Shown: positions 1 through 8,196 of the stretch, in pieces
Numbering within the stretch: the stretch's first letter is position 1
Layout of the letters: each line of letters starts with the position of its first letter
NCBI GenBank assembly: GCA_964387205.1
Contig: CAYLVY010000005.1
Coordinates: 5,196-69,195 of the forward strand
Source of the DNA: CAIVAT01 sp964387205
GTDB lineage: Bacteria; Bacteroidota; Bacteroidia; Bacteroidales; FEN-979
Length of the DNA: 64,000 nucleotides
Direction of reading: 5' to 3'
Made by a program: the position numbers and the translations under genes
The notes under the pieces: model-generated
Seen by the model: the letters and a program-made list of their open reading frames with translations, nothing else
Databases searched by the model: none
What the model was told of the DNA's origin: nothing

Positions 1-256
1 AAACCAGCCCCGGAGTGCTGACCATGCACCCGTATCGGCGGAAATACTGACCTCGCTGATCCGTCGTCTTCCTCCGGGATACAGAATGGTCTTCAACCTG
101 TATGTGTTTGAAGAATACAGCCATAAAGAGATCGCCGCCATGCTTCAGATTACGGAGAGCACTTCCAAAACACAACTGCTGAAAGCGCGTAAACTGCTCC
201 GCAAACAACTTATCGAAATGAAATTGATAACCGAATCCTACGGTCAACATGAATGA
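1..256 (+). CDS. RNA polymerase sigma factor, ECF-like, C-terminal fragment
   Basis: The window opens inside this gene; codons run from base 2 and end at TGA 254-256. The visible 84 residues carry the sigma-70 region 4 pattern: a LPPGYRMVFNLYVFEEYSHKEIA core, i.e. a hydrophobic first helix followed by helix-turn-helix recognition of the promoter -35/-33 element, and a basic tail rich in K/R. Family knowledge: ECF sigma factors direct RNA polymerase to small regulons and are usually held by an anti-sigma factor encoded next door. The next gene overlaps this one by 8 nt (ATG at 249) and has the right architecture for such a partner. Region 2 lies outside the window, so the exact ECF group cannot be stated. 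Confidence 0.85.
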   Translation, partial: NQPRSADHAPVSAEILTSLIRRLPPGYRMVFNLYVFEEYSHKEIAAMLQITESTSKTQLLKARKLLRKQLIEMKLITESYGQHE

Positions 257-1586
257 CCCTCGTAAAAATACCGCACAACAGGAAGATCAGGTCGATGAAC
301 TCTTCCGGAATGCCCTGGCCCGACATACCACCGAGCCACCGCCCCGGGTCTGGAGCGGCATCCGCCGGAAGTTGCTGTTCAGGGAATTACTCCGCTTCAA
401 TTTTACCAATTTCACCTATCACCATTGGTTCTACCTTTCCATACCGGCAGTTTTGCTGCTGGCCGGCCTTTTTCTCATTCCTGCGGAGGAACAGACCTCC
501 CTGCCCCCTGAAAAGCAGCAACCTTTGCAGGGTGCCGAAACTCCATCCGTTCCTTCTGCATCCCCGGTTACCGGGAATACCCCTGACCTGAATACGGAAA
601 CCGGGACAGAGGGTATCGGGGAGATCCCCGCCGCCCATGCCCATATCCCCTCAAAACCGGCGCCAACTCATTCTTCCATCCTTATCGCCAAAGATCCGGA
701 CCACCCGGCAGAATCCGGGCTGACGACCCGTCTTACCCCTGCAGGTCTGTCGTTTCTGAAGCCGCTGGAAACCTCGCTGCTCCGCAACCTGTTCCCTCCC
801 GATACGTTTCTGATCATCAAAACGGTCAGAGGAGAAGAGAAATTCCGGATAGATAAATCAGACCGTATGCGCAGTATGGTCACCGGACAACTTGGAGTGC
901 TGCCCGAACTTGCTTTCTATGAGGAAGGGGAAAAGTACAACAAAATGAACTATTGGCTGCATGGCGGGATAGATTGGCACCTCTCCTCCTTTTCTATCGG
1001 AACGGCACTGGAACTTGGTTATATGTACGATCAGGGCAAGTACCGGGTAGATTATAAAAGCCGCGATAGTGTGGGGTTCTACACCGTGGTGGTCTCCTTC
1101 GCGGCCGGCCCGGATAACGAAGTGGTCTACCAGACCCAGATGATCACATTATACGACAGCATCCTTCACCGCGATGACCCGCGGGCCAACAACCGTTATA
1201 CCTATCTCCGCATACCGGTTTTACTGGGCTACAAGATATTTGAAAACAACCGTTTCAGCCTGACATTCAGGGCCGGTCCCGCCCTGACCCTCCTGCTGGG
1301 TACCAAAAAAGGCGAACCGGTGATCGAATATGCCAATGCAAGGATCATCCGGATCGATGAGGAGACTCCCGCCAGGATGAAGACCAACTGGCAAATCTGG
1401 GCAGATCTCATGCTGGAAATGAGGATCAATGAAAAATTCAGCCTCTACCTCGAACCTTCCTGGAAATATTTCTTCCGGCCAACCGCTGATCAGGAAAATG
1501 TCCACTCCAAACCACCCTGGAGCCTTGGTGTCGGACTGGGTGTGCAGTTTAACTTTAAACTAAACAACAGAAATCGAATAAGGTGA
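249..1586 (+). CDS. anti-sigma-like single-pass membrane protein with C-terminal outer-membrane beta-barrel domain
   Basis: 445 residues. Residues 1-58 are hydrophilic and contain a DELFRNALARH...PPPRVW pattern that I associate with sigma-factor partner proteins of Bacteroidota. Residues about 60-78 form one strong hydrophobic membrane segment. Residues about 80-200 are rich in Pro, Thr and Ser and look like a flexible periplasmic linker. Residues about 205-445 alternate polar and aromatic/hydrophobic residues in strand-like stretches ending in an aromatic, asparagine-rich strand, as in PorT-type outer-membrane barrels. The start codon lies inside the sigma gene, and the stop overlaps the GTG start of the next gene, so the three are probably co-transcribed. 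Inference: it could sense outer-membrane state and restrain the sigma factor. No direct evidence of sigma binding is visible. Confidence 0.65.
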   Translation: MNDPRKNTAQQEDQVDELFRNALARHTTEPPPRVWSGIRRKLLFRELLRFNFTNFTYHHWFYLSIPAVLLLAGLFLIPAEEQTSLPPEKQQPLQGAETPSVPSASPVTGNTPDLNTETGTEGIGEIPAAHAHIPSKPAPTHSSILIAKDPDHPAESGLTTRLTPAGLSFLKPLETSLLRNLFPPDTFLIIKTVRGEEKFRIDKSDRMRSMVTGQLGVLPELAFYEEGEKYNKMNYWLHGGIDWHLSSFSIGTALELGYMYDQGKYRVDYKSRDSVGFYTVVVSFAAGPDNEVVYQTQMITLYDSILHRDDPRANNRYTYLRIPVLLGYKIFENNRFSLTFRAGPALTLLLGTKKGEPVIEYANARIIRIDEETPARMKTNWQIWADLMLEMRINEKFSLYLEPSWKYFFRPTADQENVHSKPPWSLGVGLGVQFNFKLNNRNRIR

Positions 1587-3094
1587 TCAGATTTATTCTA
1601 ATAATGATAATTCCGCTGCTTCCGCTGGTGGTGCGCCCGCAAACAAACCCAGGTAATTCGGATGATTGCGATGCGCGGTTCACGGTGGCCCCGGATCTGC
1701 AGAATCCAATGCTGATACGTTTCCAGGATCAATCGGCAGGAGACGTTACCATGTGGCAATGGAATTTTGGCGACGGGTCAACTTCCGTCCTTCAGCATCC
1801 TGAACATGCCTACGCTGCTGCCGGTAACTATTTTGTATGCCTGACCGTTTCCAACACCAACACCGGCGGTACTTGTCATGATGTGCTTTGCCTTGAGATC
1901 AGTGTAGGGCATAATATTCCCTGACAAGCATTCTTTATAGCCGAACCCGATTCGCTCAGCCCCGAACCCTTTTAATTTCGCTTTACCAGAACCTCAACCC
2001 GTTATCCAAACCAATGGCACTGGGATTTCGGCGACGGGAGCATCTCAACCGGACAACCGGTGGTTTACCATCAGTTTGCCTCCCCTGCCGATGCCAACGT
2101 TTGCTTAAGGGTGGAAAGGAAAGAAGGAGGGTTGGTAGTTAGCAGTGATTCCGTTTGCCAGACAATAAAAATGCCCCTCTATTATAATCTTGGAGGACAT
2201 TTATTTTCCGGCGAAAAGCCGATCAACAACCCGGTTGCAACGGGCGATACCGGTATCGTTTATCTCTACCGGAAGTCAGGTGATCAGATGATCGCCATTG
2301 ATACCGCTCAGGCTACCTATCTGGGATATTATATATTTCCTCATCTTCTGAAGGGCTCATACCTGATCAAGACTGCACTGACACCCGGATCTGTGGGTTA
2401 CAACCGCTACCTTCCCACCTCATTCCCGGGCTCCGCCACATGGATGGAAGCAACCATACTGCGAATCGGCGACGGGCATGAATATCATGCCCATGTACAT
2501 CTGATTGAAAAGCCGGTGTTGCCTGCCGGCATCGGAATGATCGCCGGCAAGGTAGTGGCAGGTGAACCGGGCGTGGTGCAGACACCGGTCGTTTCTTCAG
2601 AGGTGTTGCTTTTTGATGCCCAGATGAGACCCCTTGATTTTTGCCGATCCGGTTCGGAAGGCGGGTATGTTTTCAGAAACCTGCCATTTGGTGGCTATTA
2701 TTTATTTGTGGACCATCCGGGAAAGTATTCAAGATTTACCTCCGTTTGGCTTGATGAACCCCATCCGCTTGCCGACTCGGTTATCCTGGGTTTATTCGAT
2801 CATGACGTGACAGGCATCGACCGAAGCCGGGATGATTCCAGGGCCGGTTTTATTGTTCATCCGAACCCTGTTACATCTACCTCCTCCCTGTCTTTCCGGC
2901 TTATCGCCAACGCCAAGGTATTCGTGCAGATCCATGATGTCCGGGGGAAACCGGTCTGGGAAACTGCCGCGACATACGATGCGGGTTTCGTCCGGATCGC
3001 ACTTCCGGTAACCTTAATGAACCATGGGGTATACATTCTCCGTCTGAATGTTGATGGCGAATGGAGATGGACAGAGAGACTTATCAGGATCTGA
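1583..3094 (+). pseudogene. PKD-domain secreted protein with T9SS sorting domain, broken by two in-frame stops
   Basis: One reading frame from GTG 1583 to TGA 3094 encodes a hydrophobic signal segment, a PKD domain (WQWNFGDGS near residues 52-60), a second PKD domain (WHWDFGDGS at about 2014-2040), carboxypeptidase-regulatory-like repeats (about 2180-2800), and a C-terminal type A sorting domain beginning HPNP and ending in a GVYILRL-type strand. The frame is interrupted by TGA at 1922-1924 and TAA at 1973-1975, with homologous protein text (QAFFIAEPDSLSPEPF) between them in the same frame. An intact relative would be a type IX secreted surface protein of about 500 residues. Short products from GTG 1583 (113 aa) or GTG 2060 (344 aa, without a signal peptide) are possible. 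Sequencing error cannot be excluded, but two separate stops make decay more likely. Confidence 0.75.
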
Positions 3095-3097
3095 AAT

Positions 3098-3547
3098 TTA
3101 CAGGTTATCCGAGGCAAACCACTCTGCATAGGAGGTGGCAGTTTCTCTCAACCGCATACTGACCAGCCTTATCCCGTCGGGAAGGGATCGTTTCATTCGT
3201 ACCACGAAATCGGAAAGCATATTTTCACTGGTGGGTTGATAGGGCAACAAAAGGATGTTTTCTGAATGGTTGTACCGTGGTTCGTTATCACCTTCGGTTT
3301 TCATGCCGTTAAGGATCAGCGCATGGTCGAACTGATCGATGATCTCCCTTTTAACGATCCGCTTCAGGTCGCTGAAATCGATGACCATACCCAGTTTGGG
3401 GGATTCAGGGTTGGTCTCTGCGAAGCCGGAAACTGTCACCGAAAGGGTGTAGGAGTGTCCGTGAATGTGCCGGCAGGGCCCGTCATGCCCGTGAAGGGCG
3501 TGTGCTGCCTCGAAGGAGAACTCTTTGGTGACCCTGATCTGCTGCAT
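3098..3547 (-). CDS. queD: 6-carboxytetrahydropterin synthase QueD-like
   Basis: Converts dihydroneopterin triphosphate to 6-carboxy-tetrahydropterin in queuosine/7-deazaguanine synthesis. From the ATG at 3547 the protein has 149 residues; a longer frame reaches 3583, but the added residues run into the preceding gene and do not resemble the family. Seen: zinc-binding His in FEAAHAL, catalytic Cys followed by HIHGHSY, GMVIDFSDLK (the QueD-type version of this strand), a QFDHALILN segment with the Asp-His pair, and a late Glu in RLRETATSY. It is the third gene of the minus-strand tnaA-mntP-queD series. A second, clearly different paralog sits at 17266-17685. No other queuosine gene is in view. 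Confidence 0.85.
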   Translation of the reverse strand: MQQIRVTKEFSFEAAHALHGHDGPCRHIHGHSYTLSVTVSGFAETNPESPKLGMVIDFSDLKRIVKREIIDQFDHALILNGMKTEGDNEPRYNHSENILLLPYQPTSENMLSDFVVRMKRSLPDGIRLVSMRLRETATSYAEWFASDNL

Positions 3548-3579
3548 ATTGATTTTTAAGGGTGCAAAGGTACAAAAAA

Positions 3580-4137
3580 TCAAGCCATGAGATGGTCAGC
3601 AAGGACTTTCAGACCGATACCGATCAACACCAGCCCTCCGGTAAATTCTGCCCATCTGGCCGGGATAAAGCTGGTTTTCTCCCCCAGTTTTACCCCGATC
3701 AGGGTCACTGCGAAGGTGATGACGGCAATTAAAGTAATAAGCATCAGTATGTTGACCTCAATCAGTCCGAAACCCACACCGGTCACCATCGCATCGATGC
3801 TGGTTGCGATGGCCAGGGTTATGAGCAATCCAAAGTTTTCAATGTTCTTGGTTTTTTCGGTCTTGGATGGGCGGAACGACTGACGGATCATTTTAAGGCC
3901 GATAAAGGCAAGTATCCCAAAGGCGATCCAGTGGTCTACCGCACCAATATAAGATTTGACCCCGCTGCCAATGAGCCAGCCTGCAACGGGCATTGCACCC
4001 TGGAACAGGCCGAACATGGCTGCCATGACAAGGGTTGTTTTCCAGGAAGATCTATAGCAGGCGCCAATACCCAGGGCCGCAGCGAAACAATCCATCGCCA
4101 GCCCGAAGGAGATCAGAATCATTTCCGTTATTGTCAT
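3580..4137 (-). CDS. mntP: manganese efflux pump MntP
   Basis: 185-residue inner-membrane protein with six hydrophobic segments, the usual length for MntP. Two family signatures are visible: an Asp at residue 16 in GLAMDCFAAALG and a second Asp near residue 115 in SIDAMVTGVGFG, the acidic positions thought to handle Mn(II). Family role: exports manganese and protects from Mn overload. It starts 29 nt after tnaA ends and is followed closely by queD, so all three may share one transcript from upstream of tnaA. I see no mntP riboswitch or MntR-like palindrome in the short spacer. Confidence 0.9.
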   Translation of the reverse strand: MTITEMILISFGLAMDCFAAALGIGACYRSSWKTTLVMAAMFGLFQGAMPVAGWLIGSGVKSYIGAVDHWIAFGILAFIGLKMIRQSFRPSKTEKTKNIENFGLLITLAIATSIDAMVTGVGFGLIEVNILMLITLIAVITFAVTLIGVKLGEKTSFIPARWAEFTGGLVLIGIGLKVLADHLMA

Positions 4138-4166
4138 TCTGCTGCAGCGATCTGTGAAAACCGGTT

Positions 4167-5543
4167 TTAGACAGTGGGCGCCAGTGAAACGGTGAAATGG
4201 CGCATAATGGGTGCTTCTTCCACGATTTTATATCCTTTGCGGATACTATCCCGCCGGTCGAAAATGTTTTTCAGCGCCACTGCCACCACATCCATATGGT
4301 TGTTGGTATAGACCCGGCGTGGGATGGTAAGGCGCATCAACTCCAGCACGGGGTAACGGTTTTCCCGGGTCACAGGGTCACGATCGGCCAGCAGGGCACC
4401 AATCTCCACGGCACGTACTCCGGCCTCCCTGTATAGTTCAATGGCCAGGGTCTGGGCCTGAAACTCCTCTTTGGGAAGTTCACTCAGAAACCTTTTGGCA
4501 TCCACGAAAACGGCATGTCCTCCGATGGGTTGCTGCACCGGTACGCCGTATTCTATCAGTTTATTGCCCAGGTATTCTACTTGTCGTATCCGGGATTCCA
4601 GGTATTCAAATTCGGTTCCTTCGTAAAGCCCCTGGGCCAGGGCATTCATATCCCTTCCCGACATTCCGCCGTAGGTGATGTATCCTTCAAAAAGAATGCT
4701 GTAAACACTCGCTTTCTGAAAAACCTCCCTGTTGTTCAAAGCGATAAAACCACCCATGTTGACAATGGCATCTTTTTTTGAACTCATGGTCATCATGTCG
4801 GCCTGCAGGAACATCTCTCTGACGATCTCCCTAATCGTTTTATCCTGATAACCTGCTTCACGCATCTTGATAAAGTAAGCGTTTTCAGCGAACCGGGCCG
4901 AATCAAACAACACCGGTTTGCCATAACGGCTGGCCAGGTCACGCACCAGTTTCAGGTTTTCCATCGAAACCGGCTGACCACCTGCGGAGTTATTGGTGAT
5001 GGTCATGATGACGAAGGGGATCTTCGGGGCATATTTCCTGAGGGCATCCTCCAGTTTCCGGGGATCAATATTCCCTTTGAAGGGGTGGGAAACAGTGGTA
5101 TCGAAGGCTTCATCAATGGTACAGTCAAGCGCCATGGCCCTTCTGAACTCAATATGTCCTTTGGTAGTATCGAAATGGGAATTTCCCGGGATGACATCAC
5201 CCTCTTTGACCAATACGGAGAAGAGAACATTTTCTGCGGCGCGTCCCTGATGGGTCGGCAGGATGTATTCAAAACCGGTTACCTCCTGAATCGCATCCTG
5301 AAGTTTCCGGAAGGAGGTGGCGCCGGCATAACTTTCGTCCCCAAGCATCATGGCCGACCATTGACGGTCGCTCATGGCTCCTGTCCCGGAATCGGTGAGA
5401 AGATCAATAAACACCTGGTCGCTGCGCAACCTGAATAAATTGTAATCTGCCTCCCTGATCCACTGTTCACGTTCGCTAAGGGTACTCTTGCGGATAGTCT
5501 CCACCATTTTGATCTTGTACGATTCCGAGAAGGGTAAATTCAT
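4167..5543 (-). CDS. tnaA: tryptophanase (tryptophan indole-lyase)
   Basis: PLP enzyme that splits tryptophan to indole, pyruvate and ammonia; 458 residues, normal length. The PLP lysine lies in MSSKKDA (about residue 257), with DSARFAENAYF and TNNSAGGQPVS upstream. The family also contains tyrosine phenol-lyase, but the discriminating positions here are tryptophanase-like: Asp in HFDTTKGH (about 125), where tyrosine phenol-lyase has Thr, and Val in GVRAVEIG (about 379), where tyrosine phenol-lyase has SMERG with Arg one step later. It is the first gene of a minus-strand unit with mntP and queD and is transcribed divergently from the butyrate genes. No TnaC-like leader peptide was recognised. 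Its presence predicts indole production and amino-acid catabolism. Confidence 0.92.
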   Translation of the reverse strand: MNLPFSESYKIKMVETIRKSTLSEREQWIREADYNLFRLRSDQVFIDLLTDSGTGAMSDRQWSAMMLGDESYAGATSFRKLQDAIQEVTGFEYILPTHQGRAAENVLFSVLVKEGDVIPGNSHFDTTKGHIEFRRAMALDCTIDEAFDTTVSHPFKGNIDPRKLEDALRKYAPKIPFVIMTITNNSAGGQPVSMENLKLVRDLASRYGKPVLFDSARFAENAYFIKMREAGYQDKTIREIVREMFLQADMMTMSSKKDAIVNMGGFIALNNREVFQKASVYSILFEGYITYGGMSGRDMNALAQGLYEGTEFEYLESRIRQVEYLGNKLIEYGVPVQQPIGGHAVFVDAKRFLSELPKEEFQAQTLAIELYREAGVRAVEIGALLADRDPVTRENRYPVLELMRLTIPRRVYTNNHMDVVAVALKNIFDRRDSIRKGYKIVEEAPIMRHFTVSLAPTV

Positions 5544-5567
5544 GATTATAAGGTTTATTTAGCCTCG

Positions 5568-5575
5568 CAAAGATA
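5568..5575 (-). promoter_or_regulatory. -7 promoter element for tnaA
   Basis: On the minus strand the bases read TATCTTTG, a perfect match to the Bacteroidota -7 consensus TAnnTTTG, 24 nt upstream of the tnaA start. No clear TTTG -33 element is seen at 19-21 nt upstream, where the DNA is A/T-rich. Confidence 0.5.
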
Positions 5576-5608
5576 TAAATTTTATTATGTAACTTTTTTG
5601 AAAAAGCA

Positions 5609-5640
5609 CTTGTCTGTTTTGTAAAATTCCTGTAGGTTTG
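5609..5640 (+). promoter_or_regulatory. putative primary-sigma promoter of the ptb-permease-buk operon
   Basis: CTTG at 5609-5612 and TAGGTTTG at 5633-5640 are separated by 20 nt, fitting the Bacteroidota TTTG-N19-21-TAnnTTTG promoter with one mismatch in the -33 box. It faces ptb, whose ATG is about 60 nt downstream, and lies back-to-back with the tnaA promoter. Confidence 0.5.
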
Positions 5641-5686
5641 TCGCAACTAATGTATTGTTCATCATATAACAAAAAAATTATTTTAC

Positions 5687-5691
5687 GGAGG
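5687..5691 (+). promoter_or_regulatory. Shine-Dalgarno-like site that fixes the ptb start
   Basis: GGAGG lies 9 nt before ATG 5701. Strong Shine-Dalgarno sites are uncommon in this phylum. The site favours the 5701 start over the in-frame ATG at 5650 (with a further TTG at 5638). Confidence 0.55.
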
Positions 5692-5700
5692 AAAATTTCA

Positions 5701-6627
5701 ATGACTGCATCATCGGAAAATGTGACTAAAGGATGTCTGACTAAACTGTCTGATCTGAATAAACTGGCTGAAAAATCTGGAAAAAAGAGGTTGGCGGTAG
5801 CTGTCGCCCACGACGAGCACTGTCTGGAAGCAATTTGTGCTGTTGACAGAATGGGACTGGTGGAAGCTATATTGGTAGGAAATGAACCCAAAATCAAGGA
5901 GATTGCCGCGAAACTCAAACTGAATGTCGACGGGATGAAGATCATTCACGAGGAGAAAGATGCCGCGGCAGTGAAGATTGCCGTCACGATGGTGCGCAAC
6001 CACGAAGCGGATATTCTGATGAAAGGCAATGTGCCTACCGCGACATTTCTGAGAGGCGTTCTGGATAAGGAAAACGGTTTGAGAAAAGGGGATGTGCTGT
6101 CCCATTTTGCCTTATTCGAGTTGCCGACTTATCATAAGCTCCTGGGTTTGACCGATGCGGCCATGATCCCGGCGCCTGACTTCAAGACCAAGGTGGCCCT
6201 TACGGTCAATGCCGTGGAATTCATGAACAAACTGGGGTATGTGCGGCCGAAGGTAGCTGTTCTTGCGGCTGTGGAGATGGTCAACGAAGCGATGCCGGCC
6301 ACGATCGATGGCGCGATGCTTTCGAAAATGAGCCAGCGTGGTCAGATCAAAAACTGCATTATCGATGGGCCACTGGCCTATGATAATGCTGTAAGCGCCG
6401 CCAGCGCCAAACATAAGGGTATTGTCAGTGAAGTGGCCGGAGATGCCGATCTTCTGATCGCACCCGACATTGAAGCAGGTAATGTCCTCTACAAAGCATG
6501 GGGTTTCTCCGCCAACGCGCAACTTGCCGCTGTGGTACTTGGCGCTGCAGCACCCATTGTGCTTACTTCCCGTTCCGATACCGAAGATTCGAAGCAGGCC
6601 AGCATCATCATGGCCGCTGCCATCTGA
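5701..6627 (+). CDS. ptb: phosphate butyryltransferase
   Basis: Transfers an acyl group from butyryl-CoA (often also branched acyl-CoAs) to phosphate, forming acyl-phosphate for the kinase encoded two genes downstream. 308 residues from ATG 5701, the usual length for the phosphotransacylase/phosphate butyryltransferase family. Seen: an N-terminal nucleotide-fold region (RLAVAVAHDEHCLEAI), DILMKGNVPTATFLRGVL, and a C-terminal block containing DLLIAPDIEAGNVLYKAW and APIVLTSRSDT, typical of Ptb. The start is chosen from the GGAGG site. It leads a plus-strand operon with an amino-acid permease and buk, with spacers of 20 and 10 nt. Confidence 0.9.
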   Translation: MTASSENVTKGCLTKLSDLNKLAEKSGKKRLAVAVAHDEHCLEAICAVDRMGLVEAILVGNEPKIKEIAAKLKLNVDGMKIIHEEKDAAAVKIAVTMVRNHEADILMKGNVPTATFLRGVLDKENGLRKGDVLSHFALFELPTYHKLLGLTDAAMIPAPDFKTKVALTVNAVEFMNKLGYVRPKVAVLAAVEMVNEAMPATIDGAMLSKMSQRGQIKNCIIDGPLAYDNAVSAASAKHKGIVSEVAGDADLLIAPDIEAGNVLYKAWGFSANAQLAAVVLGAAAPIVLTSRSDTEDSKQASIIMAAAI

Positions 6628-6647
6628 TACAAACCAATCCTTGACCC

Positions 6648-8186
6648 ATGGCCAGTCAGTTGTTTAAAACCAAATCGCTTACTGATTTACTTCAGGAAGC
6701 ACACGACAATAAGGCGGGGCTGAAGAAGACCCTGACAGGATTAAACCTTACTACCCTGGGAATAGGAGCCATCATCGGGGCCGGGATTTTTGTGCTGACC
6801 GGTCAGGCCGCAGCACAGTATGCCGGTCCCGCCATTGTGATCTCTTTCATTATTTCGGGGATCGCCTGCGCCTTTGCCGGTCTGTGTTATGCCGAATTTT
6901 CTTCGATGATCCCGATCTCAGGAAGCGCTTATACCTATTCCTATGCCACCCTTGGTGAATTTCTGGCTTGGATCATCGGCTGGGACCTGATACTGGAGTA
7001 CCTCTTTGCCGCCAGTACCGTATCGGTGGGTTGGTCGGGTTATGTAGTGAGTTTTCTGCGCGATTTCGGTGTGTTTATTCCCACCGCGTTGACTGCGGCT
7101 ACAGGAACCACTCTCATCGAGGTGCCGGGCATCGGTTGGCAGGAGTTGACTAAAAACCTCCATCACTCCCTCACCGCACAGGGAATATTGGTCGATTCCC
7201 TGCCTCATGTAACCGCCATAGTGAACATGCCTGCCATGTTCATTATCGCAGTCCTGACTCTCCTGCTGGTAGTCGGAATCCGTGAATCGGCCAATTTTAA
7301 TAACGTGATGGTGATCGTAAAAGTGGGCGTGATCATCATGTTTATCGCCATCGGGTTTGCCTTTGTCCGGGCGGATAACTGGCAGCCATTTATCCCGCAG
7401 AATACAGGAGAATGGGGTCATTTTGGATGGAGCGGGATACTTCGGGGGGCAGGAGTTATTTTCTTCGCCTATATAGGTTTCGATGCCGTTTCCACAGCAG
7501 CCCAGGAAGCTAAAAATCCCCAGAAGGATATGCCCGTGGGTATTCTGGGTTCGCTGAGTGTTTCAACCATTTTGTATATTCTTGTGGCAGTGGTCCTTAC
7601 CGGAATAGTAAGTTATACCGCCCTGAATGTTGCCGATCCGGTGGCCGTTGGTGTCAATGCAATGGGTTCAGGTATGTTCTGGCTCCGGCCAATCGTGAAA
7701 ATCGCAGCCATCGCCGGCCTGAGTTCCGTTATCCTGGTCATGTTGCTTGGACAACCCCGCATCTTTTATACGATGTCACGGGACGGATTGTTGCCCCCGG
7801 TCTTTTCAAAAGTTCATCCGAAATTTAAAACACCCTATATCAGTACCCTGCTCACAGGCTTCGTCGCCATTGTACTGGCCGGAGTCCTGCCCATCAGCAT
7901 CCTTGGCGAACTGGTATCGATCGGTACGCTCCTGGCGTTTTCCATTGTTTGCGTCAGCATAATCATCCTCAGAAAAACAAAACCCGACGTGGAAAGACCT
8001 TTCCGCACACCTTGGGTGCCGGTCATACCTGCCCTCGGCGCGTTGATCTGTTTCGTTCAAATGGCCGCTTTACCACTGGATACCTGGGCACGGCTGCTGG
8101 TTTGGATGGCCCTTGGCATGATCATCTATTTCACATATGGTATAAAGCATAGTAAAGTCAGACATCCACAAAATAATAATAATTAA
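6648..8186 (+). CDS. APC-family amino acid permease (cationic amino acid transporter type)
   Basis: 512-residue inner-membrane transporter with about 12 hydrophobic segments. The first one carries the APC signature GIGAIIGAGIFVLTG near residues 37-51. The ISGSAYTYSYATLGE segment and the downstream FFAYIGFDAVSTAAQE region match the cationic amino acid transporter branch. Substrate specificity cannot be read from sequence. Its position between ptb and buk in a tight operon suggests that the imported amino acid feeds the acyl-CoA pool that Ptb and Buk turn into ATP. That link is inference from context; the permease family itself is clear. Confidence 0.88.
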   Translation: MASQLFKTKSLTDLLQEAHDNKAGLKKTLTGLNLTTLGIGAIIGAGIFVLTGQAAAQYAGPAIVISFIISGIACAFAGLCYAEFSSMIPISGSAYTYSYATLGEFLAWIIGWDLILEYLFAASTVSVGWSGYVVSFLRDFGVFIPTALTAATGTTLIEVPGIGWQELTKNLHHSLTAQGILVDSLPHVTAIVNMPAMFIIAVLTLLLVVGIRESANFNNVMVIVKVGVIIMFIAIGFAFVRADNWQPFIPQNTGEWGHFGWSGILRGAGVIFFAYIGFDAVSTAAQEAKNPQKDMPVGILGSLSVSTILYILVAVVLTGIVSYTALNVADPVAVGVNAMGSGMFWLRPIVKIAAIAGLSSVILVMLLGQPRIFYTMSRDGLLPPVFSKVHPKFKTPYISTLLTGFVAIVLAGVLPISILGELVSIGTLLAFSIVCVSIIILRKTKPDVERPFRTPWVPVIPALGALICFVQMAALPLDTWARLLVWMALGMIIYFTYGIKHSKVRHPQNNNN

Positions 8187-8196
8187 ACCGGCCACT

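Noticed and set aside
1922..1975. Recoding of TGA or TAA as sense codons
   Set aside because: Both TGA and TAA end many intact genes in this window, and no selenocysteine or pyrrolysine context is visible; nonsense decay or sequencing error is simpler.
4167..5543. Tyrosine phenol-lyase instead of tryptophanase
   Set aside because: The two positions that separate the enzymes (Asp in HFDTTKGH and Val in GVRAVEIG) are of the tryptophanase type.
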